This document shows, piece by piece, positions 53,399-64,000 of a stretch of DNA of 64,000 nt. Source of the DNA: Steinernema hermaphroditum (Eukaryota > Nematoda > Chromadorea > Rhabditida > Steinernematidae). The notes under the pieces are model-generated. The model saw only the letters and a list, made by a program, of their open reading frames with translations. It was not told the DNA's origin and searched no databases. The position numbers and the translations under genes are program-made. How positions within the stretch are numbered: the first letter of the stretch is position 1; each line of letters starts with the position of its first letter. The stretch lies in NCBI GenBank assembly GCA_030435675.1, contig CM059623.1, positions 3,250,012-3,314,011 of the forward strand, read 5' to 3'.

Positions 53399-53870
53399 GT
53401 TTCAAAAATCCTGACTTGATTGAGCAATCCAGAAACTCCAGCGAGCCTTGTTCATTTATGTTGATCATGATTCGGCAAAAGTGACGATTTCTGAAGTCCA
53501 ACTTAGACAAAGCACATTTATCATGTTGGAATTTGGCTGAGTGCGCCATGAATTACATGAAAGCATGAATTGAGTGATAAGACTTAAAATTGGCCACATC
53601 TTCTAATGGAACGCGCAAACCGCTATGGTCGAAGCGATATGTCCATCCATTCTTTTTTTTGTGGTGGTACAGGTAGAACCAGAGCAATCGTCGACCCTGT
53701 CCTTGTTTGCCCACTTCCTCTTTGGACAAATTGGACTGTCTAGAAGGCTTAGTCGTTCGAAATGGACATACAAGTGGGTCACGCGCCAAAAACGCGCCAC
53801 GCGGTCAATCGCCAAATCACGAAGATGTGGTAGACTCGATAGAGGTCTAGGAACCCTAACACTCATCTGC
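53399..53870 (-). pseudogene. Broken copy of the 'MDxVPxxFCE' family
   Basis: The minus strand reads KQGQGRRLLWFYLYHHKKKN, LRVPLEDVANF, then after a frame change DFRNRHFCRIMININEQGSL. These match successive parts of the gene at 50774-51610. Stops and frame shifts break it. Confidence 0.75.
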
Positions 53871-53894
53871 CCGAAATCTTTTAAACTTAGTGCA

Positions 53895-54100
53895 ATGGCG
53901 TCTAGACCCTAGACATGCACGTCGCATGTAGACATGATGAAGTAAAACGAGAAACATTTCCATCCGATCGTTTTTGTGCAGCTTCAGTCCAAGCGGTGTG
54001 AAGAGCAATTGGGTCCCAACACGATAACCCTTTTACAGCGCACAGATTGAAATTTTCGATTCTGCACATTTCATCCGAACGAACGAGCTGAAAGGAAGGG
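53895..54100 (+). repeat. Conserved upstream module, copy 2
   Basis: GCATGTAGACATGATG, AAACGAGAAAC, GAGCAATTGGGTCCC, CGAACGAACGAGCTGAAAG. Shared with 43825-43965 (inverted) and 60960-61150. Lies 5' of the broken family copy on its minus strand. Confidence 0.7.
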
Positions 54101-54512
54101 TGCGTTCTGGGCCCGTACCCAAGAAAGTGTGAAGTCCTTCAAAGTTCCCCGCAGTTAGGGTTTAGTTTTTTTTTCATTGGCAAGCACACCGCTTGCATTT
54201 CCCAACCATAAGAAGAAAATCCAGAAAGGTCAATACAAACCCTAACTGTGAGGCAACTGTGAAGTATTTCATACTTTCTTGGATACGGCCCCTGATTTGT
54301 TGAACAATGAAGGCCCGTACCTTCGGGATTTGGTACACCGCAAGGTAATTGTGCTAGGATAAAACATTAAATCAAAATCCAACAGGTAAATTCTCTGTTG
54401 AGCACTTTGAGACCAACCTAGCCAGGATTGAATACGAATTGAGAAAGGTTATCCACTTCGGGCTTTCATGGAAGTGTGAGAAATGTATTAAATTAACGTT
54501 ATACCCTTTAAG

Positions 54513-57500
54513 ATGAATGACGACCTTCCCCGCGCTTCGGCACTAACCCCTGATCAGAGGAAACTGATAGGCCAGCTCTTCCGAGACTACATGAAGTCAC
54601 TGATCGATCATGCGAACACTGTGCGAGTGGAAATGAACCGAGTTCACCGCCACATTAAGAAGCAGGAGCGGACGAGAGGTAACTTTGCTTGCAGATGTCT
54701 CCTTATAATGATTTAGGTGACGCTTCGAATGAGGATCGTACTCGGTTCGAGGAGCTGAGGACCGAGTTCCTGAGGCTGTACCAGAATGGCAAGGAACTAA
54801 GTGAATGTGTCGGTGTGGACATGCCGGAGATGGCCGAAGAGCCGAGTGACGACGAGGAGGACGAGCAGGCTGCCGTGCAGCTCTCCGTTGACATCAATCA
54901 GGGCCGCGTTCTTCTGTGGCCTGATGACGACACTCGCCGCTTCTACGAGAATCTGCTAGACCTACGTCGTATTGCCGGAACCATTAACGTTCAGGCAGAG
55001 GACAACTACATGAGTTCCTATAACAGCGGGAAGTAAGTGGACTATCTTCTTTCTGAACTTTTAACTCATTTTTGTATAAAAGCATGCAGGAACTGTGCGA
55101 CAAGATTGAGGACATTGACCTAACGGAACTGGAAGACGAGCACGATGACAACAAAGTGACTGAGGAAACCGTAGAAGACGATCATGACCAGTACGACGAC
55201 CAGGTCTTCTGTTCTGACGAGGAGTCCCATGCCACTGATTCTCAGCCTAACAAGACCACTGCTGACCTGGCTGCCGACACAGCTGTTTCCGGAGAAGAGA
55301 ATCGGCGGCGCATGGACGAGTTTTTGGAACGTCTTTCCAACTCTATAAACCGGGAAATGATCGATCGCGCAGCTCAGGAGTTCGCTCTAGAGCTCTACAA
55401 GAACAAAAGAAACAGAAAACGTCTTTCCATATATATGATCGCGGGAGCGCCGAAGGACAGGTGTAATAGTCAAATTTAATTTTTAGAAACGAAGATGTTT
55501 TCAGGTTGGATTTGCCTCCTTTCTTCGCTCGCTTCCTTGCTACCATCAAACAGATCTACCCCGAATACGTGAACGACATCTGTAAAGAGCTGATCGGTCT
55601 CTTCAGAGAATACGTGAAATTAACGAAAAAGATCCGTCTCGATGTTAAGATCTACGTGGTTCGCTTCATTGGTGAACTAGTACGTTGTCGTATCACATAA
55701 TCAAGGATCTGACGATTGTGTTTCAGATCAAATTCGGAGTGATTTCAAAAGCCGAGGCGCTAAATTGCCTTCGTATGCTTATGTTCGAACTGAAGCAGTC
55801 GAACGTCGATCTGATCTGCTGTTTAATTGAGTCGGTCGGCTCCTTCCTCTACAAGTCACCCGAAAGCTACGCCAAAATGAAGGTTCTCCTCGACGTGATG
55901 AAGCGGAAACAAGAAAAAATGAAGGACCCTCGACAGTTGATTCTACTCGGAAACGCCTACTACTCGGTCATTCCTCCGGAAGAGCCTGCGGAACTCGTAG
56001 ACAATCGACTGCCCGTCGAAAAAGCGTTCATTATGCAGCGGATAAACTTGAAGACAAAGCGTGTGGCCACTCTGCGGAAGATCGACTGGTCCGACAATGA
56101 CATTGGAGGTTATAAAAAGCGGAAAGTGAAAACTTATAACTCTTCGTTTGCAGCTTTCGCTCTCGAAGCCCTTTCGGACCCCACGAGCGTTGCTTTTGGC
56201 AACATAAATCAACTAGCGCAGTGTGTTGCCGCTTTGTCCGACCACCATGATTGGCTTTGCGAGGAAGTCCTTGACAATATCTTGGAAAGGATACGTTTAG
56301 CCTTGGAGATCGGAGTACTTACCGTGAGCCAGCAGGCGATGGCCAACATCGCTTATCTCGGCTACCTCTACTACTATGGAGTTTGCGAGGGTAAAATTCT
56401 GATGCAGGTATGAATACTTTTGAAGAAGAGAAGGAAGATTTTATTTCAGGTGCTGTACCAACTGATCAGTTTCAATATCATCGACGAAGACCCCAGGAAC
56501 CTTTTGCGTATCCGTCTTGTCATTGAACTCAGCCGTGTCATCAGCGATTTCTTTCGGAAAGGCTCTCGGCGCAGAAAATTTGACGTATTCCTTCCGTACT
56601 TTTACCGCTTCTATTGGGCGAAAAAGGAAGCATGGCTAACGAACGTCGAAGAATGGGGAGAGTTCCCCCTGCAAATCGAATGTTATATCACGGAGATGTT
56701 GCACGAGTTGAATCGTGACGACTTTCCGGATTCCTCAGAAGCAGCATGTGAAATGGTCGAGAGAGTCGAGCGGACATACCATAGCAAGGTAATCACTAGC
56801 GCTTTCGAAACTGTTTACCGGTCATCAAAGTTTTGACGACATTTTCTCCTTTCTCAAATCAAAGTGCAGTTTTGTGCTTTACACCTTATAATCGCAATGA
56901 TATCACTCCAATCGACATCATCAAGCATCCGTCCGAAATTAGGCTTTCGACATTCCGATCGGAATTTCCGACATGGCAAAGAGAGAACCAAAACTGTTTC
57001 AAACTGAATTTGGTCGTTAGAGCATGGGTCACTGCATCTGGTGAAAACTTATCTGAATATTTTATTGAGTAACTTCGTTTGCGCTTCAATGAAAACCGTT
57101 GCAGATTCAAAAGGTGGTGAGAGAACTGCAACCGCATCCTGCCGGAGACGACGAGCGTTTCTTGAACGATATCATGGAGGAAGAGGATGATTCCGAGAGC
57201 GACAGTGAACTGAAATCCGGTGACGAGGATGAAGGTGAGACTGAAGATGAGGAGATGGACGAGCTGGAGTCCGATCAGGACCAAGAGAAAGAGCAGCATC
57301 AGGATCAAGACCAGGATCAGTACCAAGACCTCGAAAGGTTTGTTTGGATTTCGGCGTTCATGTTTCCAATGAAGGGGAAACGCCTTGCAACAACAAGCTG
57401 CATTATTAATGTTGGGATGAGAAGCCGGTCTTCTCTTCCTGCTTTCCAGGGCTCAGTTGTGGGAGCATGTAATGGGACACATTGAGAAGAGAATTCACTT

Positions 57501-58657
57501 CGGCATCTGTACAAAAGCAACGAAAGTGAACATTTAGGGATGACGAGGATGTCGGTTATTCGAGTGACGTTGACGATGAAGAGGAGCAAGTGCATGTGCA
57601 CACACAGCGTCAGATTCTACCTGAAGATGAGCAGTTCATGAACGATCTGGACCGCATGCTCAACGAAGCCTGTATGGTAAGTGTTCTTTCGGACGTGTGG
57701 TTTGAAGACAAGATAAATCACACAAGGCTCGTCATCGTGGCCGAGCTAACGTTGCTGTTTCCATTTTCACGGAACGAAATTTTCGCATTGTTGTGGCGTC
57801 CTAATTTTTGCTGTTGCACTGCAAGCCAGACTCCGGCGCACACTTATGTTATTGATCCCACAAATTTGCAAACGTTGCAATGTTGCGGGCGACTGAAGAG
57901 ATTTCAAACGGGTTCTATAATTGGTTTATCCGGGAAGTGATAGGTCCGCAGTGGAAGAGCTTCTTTAGTGTTTTCGAAAGGGGCATGATGAAAATGCTAT
58001 TCCCATCAATACGCTTCTTAAATGCAATTTTTCTTTGCGAAATTTTCTCACCATGCGTTCATCCTAAGGCCACCTTCACCGATACCAAGACGGAAGCTCT
58101 GTGCCATGCGAAATGAAGAGAAAGGAGTTGCGGCTCTGGTCTCTTAACCCCAGGCAATAATTCGCATATTATTGCTTGTTTAAATGTTTAAATAGAACAC
58201 ACTGGTCATATCTGATTCGGGAATACGGTAGCAAGGCTAAAATACGAACCTTTCAGACGGCGCCCGTCGGTGTGAAGGCACCCGCAGCCGACCTCACGAT
58301 CCCACCATCAGCCATCCAGAAGTTGGAGCGGCGGATTAACTTCCGTAAGTCGTTTATGCGTTCCGTGAGCCTTATCAAAGAATTTCAGAAGCGGACGTGA
58401 GTGGTCGCCCAGGAGTGAGTCTCGCCTACCATGCGCCCAAGCCAGCTAAGCCTGAAAAGATGAAGATGGCGTTGTTGACACGAGGCAAGGCTAACAAGAC
58501 TGTTCTGAAGGCAGTATCGATGGAAGCGCCGAAAACCCTTGAGGAATCGTGGCGCATGCGCCAGGCTCAGCGCGAGAAGGAGCACTACGAAATGAAGCGA
58601 CTCACGTTGAAGATGAATGAGCGTATGATGAACGACGACGACACCGATCAGAAGTAG
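54513..58657 (+). CDS. smg-3: UPF2 / SMG-3, nonsense-mediated decay factor, 912 aa
   Basis: Eleven exons: 54513-54678, 54717-55032, 55083-55460, 55505-55679, 55727-56108, 56154-56407, 56450-56788, 57105-57337, 57538-57676, 58257-58344, 58389-58657. MIF4G domain 2 covers about residues 245-430 (RLDLPPFFARFLATIKQIYP), MIF4G domain 3 about 430-640 (LEDI-like ILERIRLALEI; LLRIRLVIELSRVISDFF, the UPF3-binding side). A long Asp/Glu linker (EEEDDSESDSE) and the UPF1-binding tail (MALLTRGKANKTVLKAVSM; KRLTLKMNERM) follow. UPF2 bridges UPF1 and UPF3 on exon-junction complexes in the cytoplasm. The first MIF4G domain of standard UPF2 is not visible; the modelled start is in the linker after it. Intron 5 (56109-56153) is 45 nt and open in frame, but alignment to UPF2 favours its removal. 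Confidence 0.93.
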
Positions 58658-58823
58658 AAGAGCCCTTATTATTGTTATTATTATTGTTATTGGCCCTTAA
58701 TCGCCGTGAATATAGTTTGATGAAAGGAAGCATACTGTGCACAACAAGGAACCGATAATTTAACGAATACATTCGGCGGAGTAACGCCCGGCAATACACT
58801 TCCTTGGAAATACACGGCTTTAG

Positions 58824-59634
58824 CCGTGTTCGGAGCTTGACCTGAAGAACACCCACGTCCGTCAGCAGGCCCAAGAAACAAAGCGACATCGTCTGCGCAA
58901 CGCATTGAAGATCAGCGAAGATTTTGTCGATGGAAGCAGTTTTGCAGAAAAGTAAAATTGTTCTGTATTAGGCTTCTGTAAACTGTCTGTTAAGGGATAA
59001 AAAGAACAAAAGCGACGAGGATGAGTCGGAAGTGAAGAAGGAGGTTAAGGAAGAAGTCGAATCGGACGACGACTCAAGCTCGAGCTCATCCTCTTCGGAC
59101 TCTGACTCGGAGTCATCCTCTTCTTCATCATCAGAAGATGAGCGCAGAAAGCGCAAGAAGCACCGCAAAGTGAAATCCCCTGATCAGAAACACCGTGAGC
59201 GACGCAATAAGGATGATGAATCTCCAGAGCGAAAAAAGCGTCGCCGCGATCAGTCCAAGTCCCCAGAGCAGAAGGATCGCCGTCGCCGGAATGAGTCAAA
59301 ATCGCCTGAACGCAAAGACCGTCGATGTCGCGACGAAGCGAAATCGCCAAAACGCAGAGATCGTCGCCGCCGCGATGAATCCAAGTCACCAGAACGCAAG
59401 GAACGCCGTCACCGAGATGACTCCCGCGAACGTCGTGAGCGCCGTCGGCGCGATTCCAAGTCACCTGATCGCCGGCGTCGCCATAGATCCAACTCTGCAG
59501 AACGCGAGAATCGAGTACCAGCCACCAGAGTAAAGGATGAGCCAGTTGAAGTCAAGGAAGAGCCATTGTCGTCGGAGGGTGAGGATTCACCCGTTATGAA
59601 AGTGCGCAGCACCGTGACCGTTGTAAAGAAATGA
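58824..59634 (+). CDS. RS/RD-rich nuclear protein (3' part; start not found)
   Basis: Exons 58824-58951 and 58995-59634 join in phase 2/1 over a 43-nt intron. An upstream exon ending near 58780 is possible (donor GGA|GTAACG, 43-nt intron) but has no clear ATG, so the 5' end is open. The product has a helical charged N-part (RHRLRNALKISEDFVD), an acidic Ser run, then about 150 residues of Arg/Asp/Ser repeats with many KSPE/KSPD phosphosites (ESKSPERKDRR), ending in VKEEPLSS, like SUMO-site motifs. Typical of splicing-associated RS proteins; which one is not clear. It lies 165 nt after smg-3 on the same strand, so co-transcription is possible. Confidence 0.6.
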
Positions 59635-59686
59635 ACCGAGATCATTGAAGAATAAACTATTTTGTGAACTTCGGCTCGGTTACGCA

Positions 59687-60801
59687 TTAGCTCTTACCGA
59701 GCGTTGATAGGTTATTCTCCTTCTCCAGGCACTTCTCGGGGCTGCATGCTTTCGTCATCTCTCTGACGTCTACTTCGATCAACAGCGTTTCGGTGGGTAC
59801 ATTGCGAATACTGTAGCATCCCTTCGACGCTCCAAAGACCGGGTCGTTGAAGAAGCACGCGTGGCCGAAATCAAAGGAGGACAGTTTTTGTTTGCATCTA
59901 AAATAGTCGAAGAATTCAAGTCTACAACTCTTCGTCCTACTTGTAGCGATTGCAAGACACAGAGTCACGCCAGTGCTCTAGCTTGTCCGGACATGCTGGG
60001 TTCTCCCCTCTCGCTCGAACTACCGTACTGAGGTGGATTTTTCGTGTCTTATTCGGATAAGACCCAATGCCGTCCCAACACTTGTGACTACATGACGACC
60101 ACTCGCCCCACTCGTAGACGCACGGCTTGTCTTCTCGTTGGGTATTATAGATCTTAAATTATTGCTGTTAAACGGGTTGTGGCAGCTTATTTTGAATACA
60201 TGTATTTTCAAGTAGGTAGCGTAGGTGGCGACTCCGATGAGACCGAGCAAGAGGAGGAAGTTGATGATGGTGAGCAGGCAGTTGAAGATGGACAAGTAGC
60301 GGACTTGGCGGTTTCGAACGAGCGGGTGTAAGCGCTGAAATGAGTCAAAACGTGTCAGATTGCGGCACCAAAAGTACTTTAGATTGGGCGTCCTCATAGA
60401 GACGATGTATTATAGAGGTATACCTTATACCAAGTGGTAAACATCCTCGTCGAAGTCGAATGCAGCAGCGCATCTTCGTGATCGCTGACGTCCGAAAGCT
60501 GTTCGGTGTCTTCTCCCACAATACTTGCGAACTTGTCCGCCGATATCGTCCTCTCTAACAACGCCTCGTCGGGAATTTCTGCATCCAGCTCCTCCTCGTT
60601 CGTCCCATTCCCTGGCGAGGGCGAAGGAGACGGTGAAGGTGAAGGCGTCTTCGGCATCTTGGACGCATCCTCCGTCGACGTCTCCGCCGTCTTCTCACGC
60701 ATAATGTCCCAGTTGAATGGAACCTCCGACGGTCGCTGATCGATGGATCCCGGCGAAAACGGATTCTCCGAAGTGCCCTCCTTCCATGAAGTGGGCGCCA
60801 T
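59687..60801 (-). CDS. Single-pass membrane protein with an extracellular thrombospondin type-1 repeat, 311 aa
   Basis: Exons, minus strand: 60801-60424, 60334-60200, 60152-59941, 59897-59687; phases agree, with the introns after exons 2 and 3 at 47 and 43 nt. The cytoplasmic N-terminus is Pro/Ser-rich (TPSPSPSPSPSPG) and acidic. One membrane helix: CLLTIINFLLLLGLIGVATY (about residues 145-165). Extracellular: a TSP1 domain (YEWGEWSSCSHKCW ... CPDKLEHWRDSVSC) and a Cys-containing C-domain (FDFGHACFFND; GCYSIRNVPTETLLIEVDV) as in a nematode TSP1 family. Type II topology; probably a cell-surface adhesion or matrix-binding role (inference). Confidence 0.82.
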
Positions 60802-60959
60802 CCGTCGGTACACCGCCGATGACCCTTACGATGTTCCTTCTAAACAGAGCCGATGACGTATTGACCGATCCACTGCACTTACTCGATGATTCGACTATCC
60901 TTCAACCAATCACAGCTGCAAATGAGTGTTCGGCTGACCGCTTATGACCTTTTAAACTT

Positions 60960-61150
60960 TGTGTCGAGACCCTAGACCTTTACGTTGCATGTAGACATGA
61001 TGGAGGAAAACGAGAAACGAAACGAAACCTCAGTCCCCTGAAAGCGGTATGAAGAGCAATTGGGTCCCAGCCTGATCACCCTTTTGCAGCAATACGGTTC
61101 AGATGCTCAACCTTGAACATTTCATTCGAACGAACGAGCTGAAAGGAAGT
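60960..61150 (+). repeat. Conserved upstream module, copy 3
   Basis: GCATGTAGACATGATG, AACGAGAAACG, GAGCAATTGGGTCCC, ATTCGAACGAACGAGCTGA. Lies 5' of the thrombospondin-repeat gene; no family fragment is attached in this copy. Confidence 0.7.
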
Positions 61151-61567
61151 GCTGAAGGTCATCTGCGCCTATCACCGGTCTAGGTGTGCGAGGCATCTCG
61201 TTGCGTCTACACTCGGTCTGTCTAAAATAGGTTGTCTCCTAACCGACTAGATGGTGTAATTTTGCTCGTTCGAGAGCTGCGAGGTTCTTTGCCACCTTTT
61301 CCCGTCGTTTGTTTCGATTTTTGTTTGTGATCTGGGACTAATGTGGACAATCACGTGGGACGCCCATCCATTGCCTTGCCTAGTGTCCTTTCCGTATAAG
61401 AAACGGTCAATTGCGCTAAACTGCTATGAATATGGGTTTTGTTGTTGTGTCTGCGCTCGAATTTATCCGCGAACCTGATAGCCTGATATAATTCTGTGGC
61501 GTACAATTTCTTGCTTTTATCGCATATCACCTACCGTTCATCCTTTTTATTTTTCAGAATAGCACAT

Positions 61568-61872
61568 ATGTCCGATAGCTACTACTCATTCGAAGAACTC
61601 GAAACGTTGGCCGAGTTGGCGAACCACGGCACATACCTCGGTCAGCAGATGCCCAAGATCATGAGGGACGCAGCGCAGACATACCAGAAGCTCCTATTGC
61701 GCCAATTAACGGAATCGATCGAACGCCTTGACGCAGCCTACAACCAGAGAGTCGGCGCTCTAAAGAAAAGCAACCAAGGCGACTCAGCAGAAGTTGGGAT
61801 TTGACATTAATCGCCTCGTTTTTAGAACCAACCAGCGAAGTCGAAGACCAGTCCGTGCCTGAAGAACTCTAG
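61568..61872 (+). CDS. Small 'EELE-family' protein, 85 aa
   Basis: Starts MSDSYYSFEELETLAEL 17 nt after the TTTTTCAG acceptor (trans-splice type). It carries the family motif with QQMPKIMRDAAQTYQ. I join exon 61568-61778 to 61826-61872 using a GC donor (AAG|GCGACT), which gives a 47-nt intron and the acidic tail SEVEDQSVPEEL. The alternative GT donor at about 61792 gives a 33-nt intron and a basic tail, unlike the paralogues; reading straight through stops at 61804. Function unknown. Confidence 0.6.
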
Positions 61873-62259
61873 GCCTGCGAAGTAGAAGAAGACGCAGTAA
61901 ATCACTTGAGCGTGATGTTGTTGTTTTTTGAATGCTGTTCTTTCAGTTATTGAACGCTACTTTGTCCTTCATCTGTGTGTTTGTTTTGTGCTTGTTTTAC
62001 TAGAGTGCATTGGCTCTTTACGGTACCTGTTGGCAAGCTTCAAGCTGTGGAATTAAAACGGTGTCAGTCGTGAGGCATAGACAACGACAATCGACTACTG
62101 TCCGCAGCCGCTGCAGCGCCTCGCAGAAGGTCAGTTGCGGCACTGTCCGGTGGGATACCGGTCGTGTCAGAGAGGGGCGCCTTGTGGGCTGATTATTCGA
62201 TCCTCTTGCGTGTTTGAAATGTCGTTTTCGTGGATCCTAAGACCTATTATTTACAGACA

Positions 62260-63587
62260 ATGGGGGAAGAAGGCGACTTTTACACACTCGAGGAACTGGA
62301 GCTGCTGTCGGAAGTTGCGACTCGAGGGACAATGGAAGGCCGAAAAATGCCGAAGATCATGCGGGATTCGGCCACGCACTATCGTCGTCATCTGCTGGAT
62401 CAACTGAAAGATCAAGTAAAAGAAGTCGACCAAAGTGACTCGAACGCCCTTGAAGAGATCACAGAGACGGTCGGTGCTCTTACAGGTGCACAAGTCAACC
62501 AGGAAATCTATGAAACGTATGTTTAGCGCCCGTCTTTCCCTTTACTGGCTATATTCTTGAACATTCAAATGAGTATTCTAGTGAGGACGATGAAGAAGAA
62601 AGATTGGAACGGATTGCTGAAGAGAATGACGTTATAGATATGGAAGATGATTCAACAGACGTGATGACGATCGAATCCGACGATGAAGATGTTCAACGTG
62701 GACAGTCAGCGGAGGGACCGACTGCAACAGCAGAATTTAGATCCGGCCTTTGGCAGGTAGGGCAACAGCGTAGTCATGAGGTAGTCATCGTATTTTAGTG
62801 TCGATCTTGCAAAGAAATTCTGAAAGGATACCGCAGAAACAGTTTGCTAAGACACGTCGGACTTCACGAAGATGGCACACATCCAATTAGTTGTTTTATT
62901 GAAGGTTGCCATACCACGTGCAAATGGGGTCATGTGCTTCGTAGACATATAACAGTACTTTTCGTGGATTTCTCCAAGTGATTTGAAAATCTGCTTTCAG
63001 CAAGAACACAAATTGTCAGCAGGAGATTTAATCCTAAACAACACGATCGACTCATCAAAGAAGAACGAACATCCTACGAGAAATTGGAGCCATCATTACA
63101 TAAATATTTTTCTTCTCCGTCTTCAAGATTCGACACGCATGTGAAGACATTGTGGCAGGTGTGTCCTATTAATTGAGATTGTGAAGTTCTATGATCGTTA
63201 ATTTTTAGTGCCAGGTGTGTCAAAAGCAGCTGATAAAAAATCATGAACGGGATCTGCTCAAGCATATAGGAACCCATGTGAACATTTTTTGTCGTTGTCC
63301 TATTGCGGGTTGTGCTAAAACTTGTAGAACTGCCAATAGGCTTCGACACCATCTTACGGTAAGCTAATGCAAAACTGTTTCAAATCTAAATTTACCTTCA
63401 GAACTATCACAAGTTGCGAGCTGCTGACCTTAGTACCGAGCAGCACGGTCGGCTTTTGGAAACCGAGAGAAAGTTCTACGAGAGCGCTAGAATCCAACTT
63501 GATAGATACTTCCCTCCTGGAGCGAACCTGCAACAACAGGCTGATCACGAAGCGTCGACGTCAAATGTGGCACATCTTCGTGTTTGA
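62260..63587 (+). CDS. EELE-family protein fused to two duplicated C2H2 zinc-finger modules, with a frameshift
   Basis: The ATG is 3 nt after a TTTACAG acceptor. Exons 62260-62516, 62582-62756, 62799-62954, 63001-63158, 63209-63358, 63402-63587. N-terminal family motif: EELELLSEVATRGTMEG, KMPKIMRDSATHYRRH. An acidic linker (ESDDEDVQRG) leads to two copies of one module: a CxxC ... LxRHVGxH half, a CFIEGC/CPIAGC ... H finger, then HKLxAxDL ... RLxxE ... YF. The copies have the same intron positions. Exon 4 is 158 nt, one base short: it starts in frame (QEHKLSAGDL) but matches the second copy afterwards only in another frame. Pseudogene, or a one-base sequence error near 63032. Likely a nuclear DNA- or RNA-binding protein. 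Confidence 0.7.
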
Positions 63588-63839
63588 AGGGAACAACGAG
63601 AATTTTCCGATTTGCGTGTCAACAATGGTGAAGGATAGAAGAATCTTAGTTGTCACGTTAATGCTTATTGTTATTTGTTTTGCCAGGTTGTCTATGAATA
63701 AAACTAACTTTGACAGGATCAGTGAGGTCTACTTCGATTTCTAGCCGTCCTGCGGAATCCTTCTCTACTCTTCGGGGGTCATATCGGCCCGGTGGTTGAC
63801 TTGGAACGAGTCGTCGCTGTGATTCTGATCGATCGAACT

Positions 63840-64000
63840 GATTGAAAATGCGGATCCTGCCGCGAGCACGCTCAGACGATCTCGTACGTCGCCCTGTTCA
63901 AGGCGGAGAAGGTCCGCGAGAAGAACTGGGAAATCGATCACACCGAACGCCTCACGAAGTATCTCGACCATCTAGACTTGATCGACGGCGGAATTTCACG
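63840..64000 (+). CDS. Possible partial gene running off the window
   Basis: From about 63872 one plus-strand frame (AQTISYVALFKAEKVREKNW, LTKYLDHLDLIDGG) is open to the window end and looks helical and protein-like. There is no start within view in that frame, and no family assigned. Confidence 0.3.

Noticed and set aside
55943..56212. ORFs on the minus strand within smg-3 and the RS gene
   Set aside because: They are shadows of strongly supported plus-strand exons.

Overview
This is a nuclear genomic window from a nematode. Supporting evidence: introns of only 31-65 nt with TTTCAG-type acceptors, starts sitting just after acceptor-like AG sites (as in SL trans-splicing), nematode chemoreceptor genes (one clear SRT-class gene, plus a family with shared exon structure), a nematode-type Argonaute, a closely spaced same-strand gene pair, and clear orthologues of DIM1/TXNL4A (dib-1) and UPF2 (smg-3). 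A clade-V/IV free-living or entomopathogenic nematode such as Steinernema fits, but the species cannot be fixed from the sequence. I assembled gene models by hand from splice signals; every listed multi-exon model keeps phase across its junctions unless the entry says otherwise.

Layout. 0.5-9.4 kb: a small protein of a family that recurs at the far right end, a Met/Pro-rich unknown protein, an 11-exon secreted protein with six Cys-rich repeats, and an 11-exon Argonaute. 11.6-33.2 kb: a chemoreceptor cluster (three close paralogues, one divergent member, one SRT gene broken by a small templated insertion, one exon relic). Its long introns and spacers hold four tRNA-Val-type genes, tRNA-Leu, tRNA-like repeats, a GC-rich repeat linked to tRNA-Val, and two giant fold-back derivatives of Tc1-type transposons flanked by TA. 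33.5-38 kb: tRNA-Glu, an aspartic-protease-like gene with altered active-site motifs, and sparse sequence. 37.7-42.2 kb: transposon territory (LINE reverse-transcriptase tail, two abutting hAT MITEs with clean 8-bp target duplications, hAT transposase and MULE transposase remnants). 42.2-47 kb: small secreted proteins, a trypsin-like protease, and a dib-1/MED21-like same-strand pair. 47-54 kb: a RING-like Cys-rich gene with a duplicated exon, an intact member of a repeat-associated protein family and two of its fragments. 54.5-64 kb: smg-3/UPF2, an RS-rich protein, a transmembrane thrombospondin-repeat protein, and two more members of the 'EELE' family, one fused to two duplicated C2H2 zinc-finger modules.

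How it works together. The housekeeping genes concern RNA: U5 snRNP (dib-1), NMD (smg-3), an RS-rich protein, small-RNA silencing (Argonaute), Mediator. The rest is typical fast-evolving nematode accessory content: chemoreceptors, secreted Cys-rich proteins, proteases and expanded lineage families, interleaved with DNA transposons. The most unusual features are exact 31-32-nt introns, an intron that is almost entirely a hairpin, fold-back Tc1 elements, and a tRNA-Val gene that travels with a 390-bp GC-rich upstream unit.
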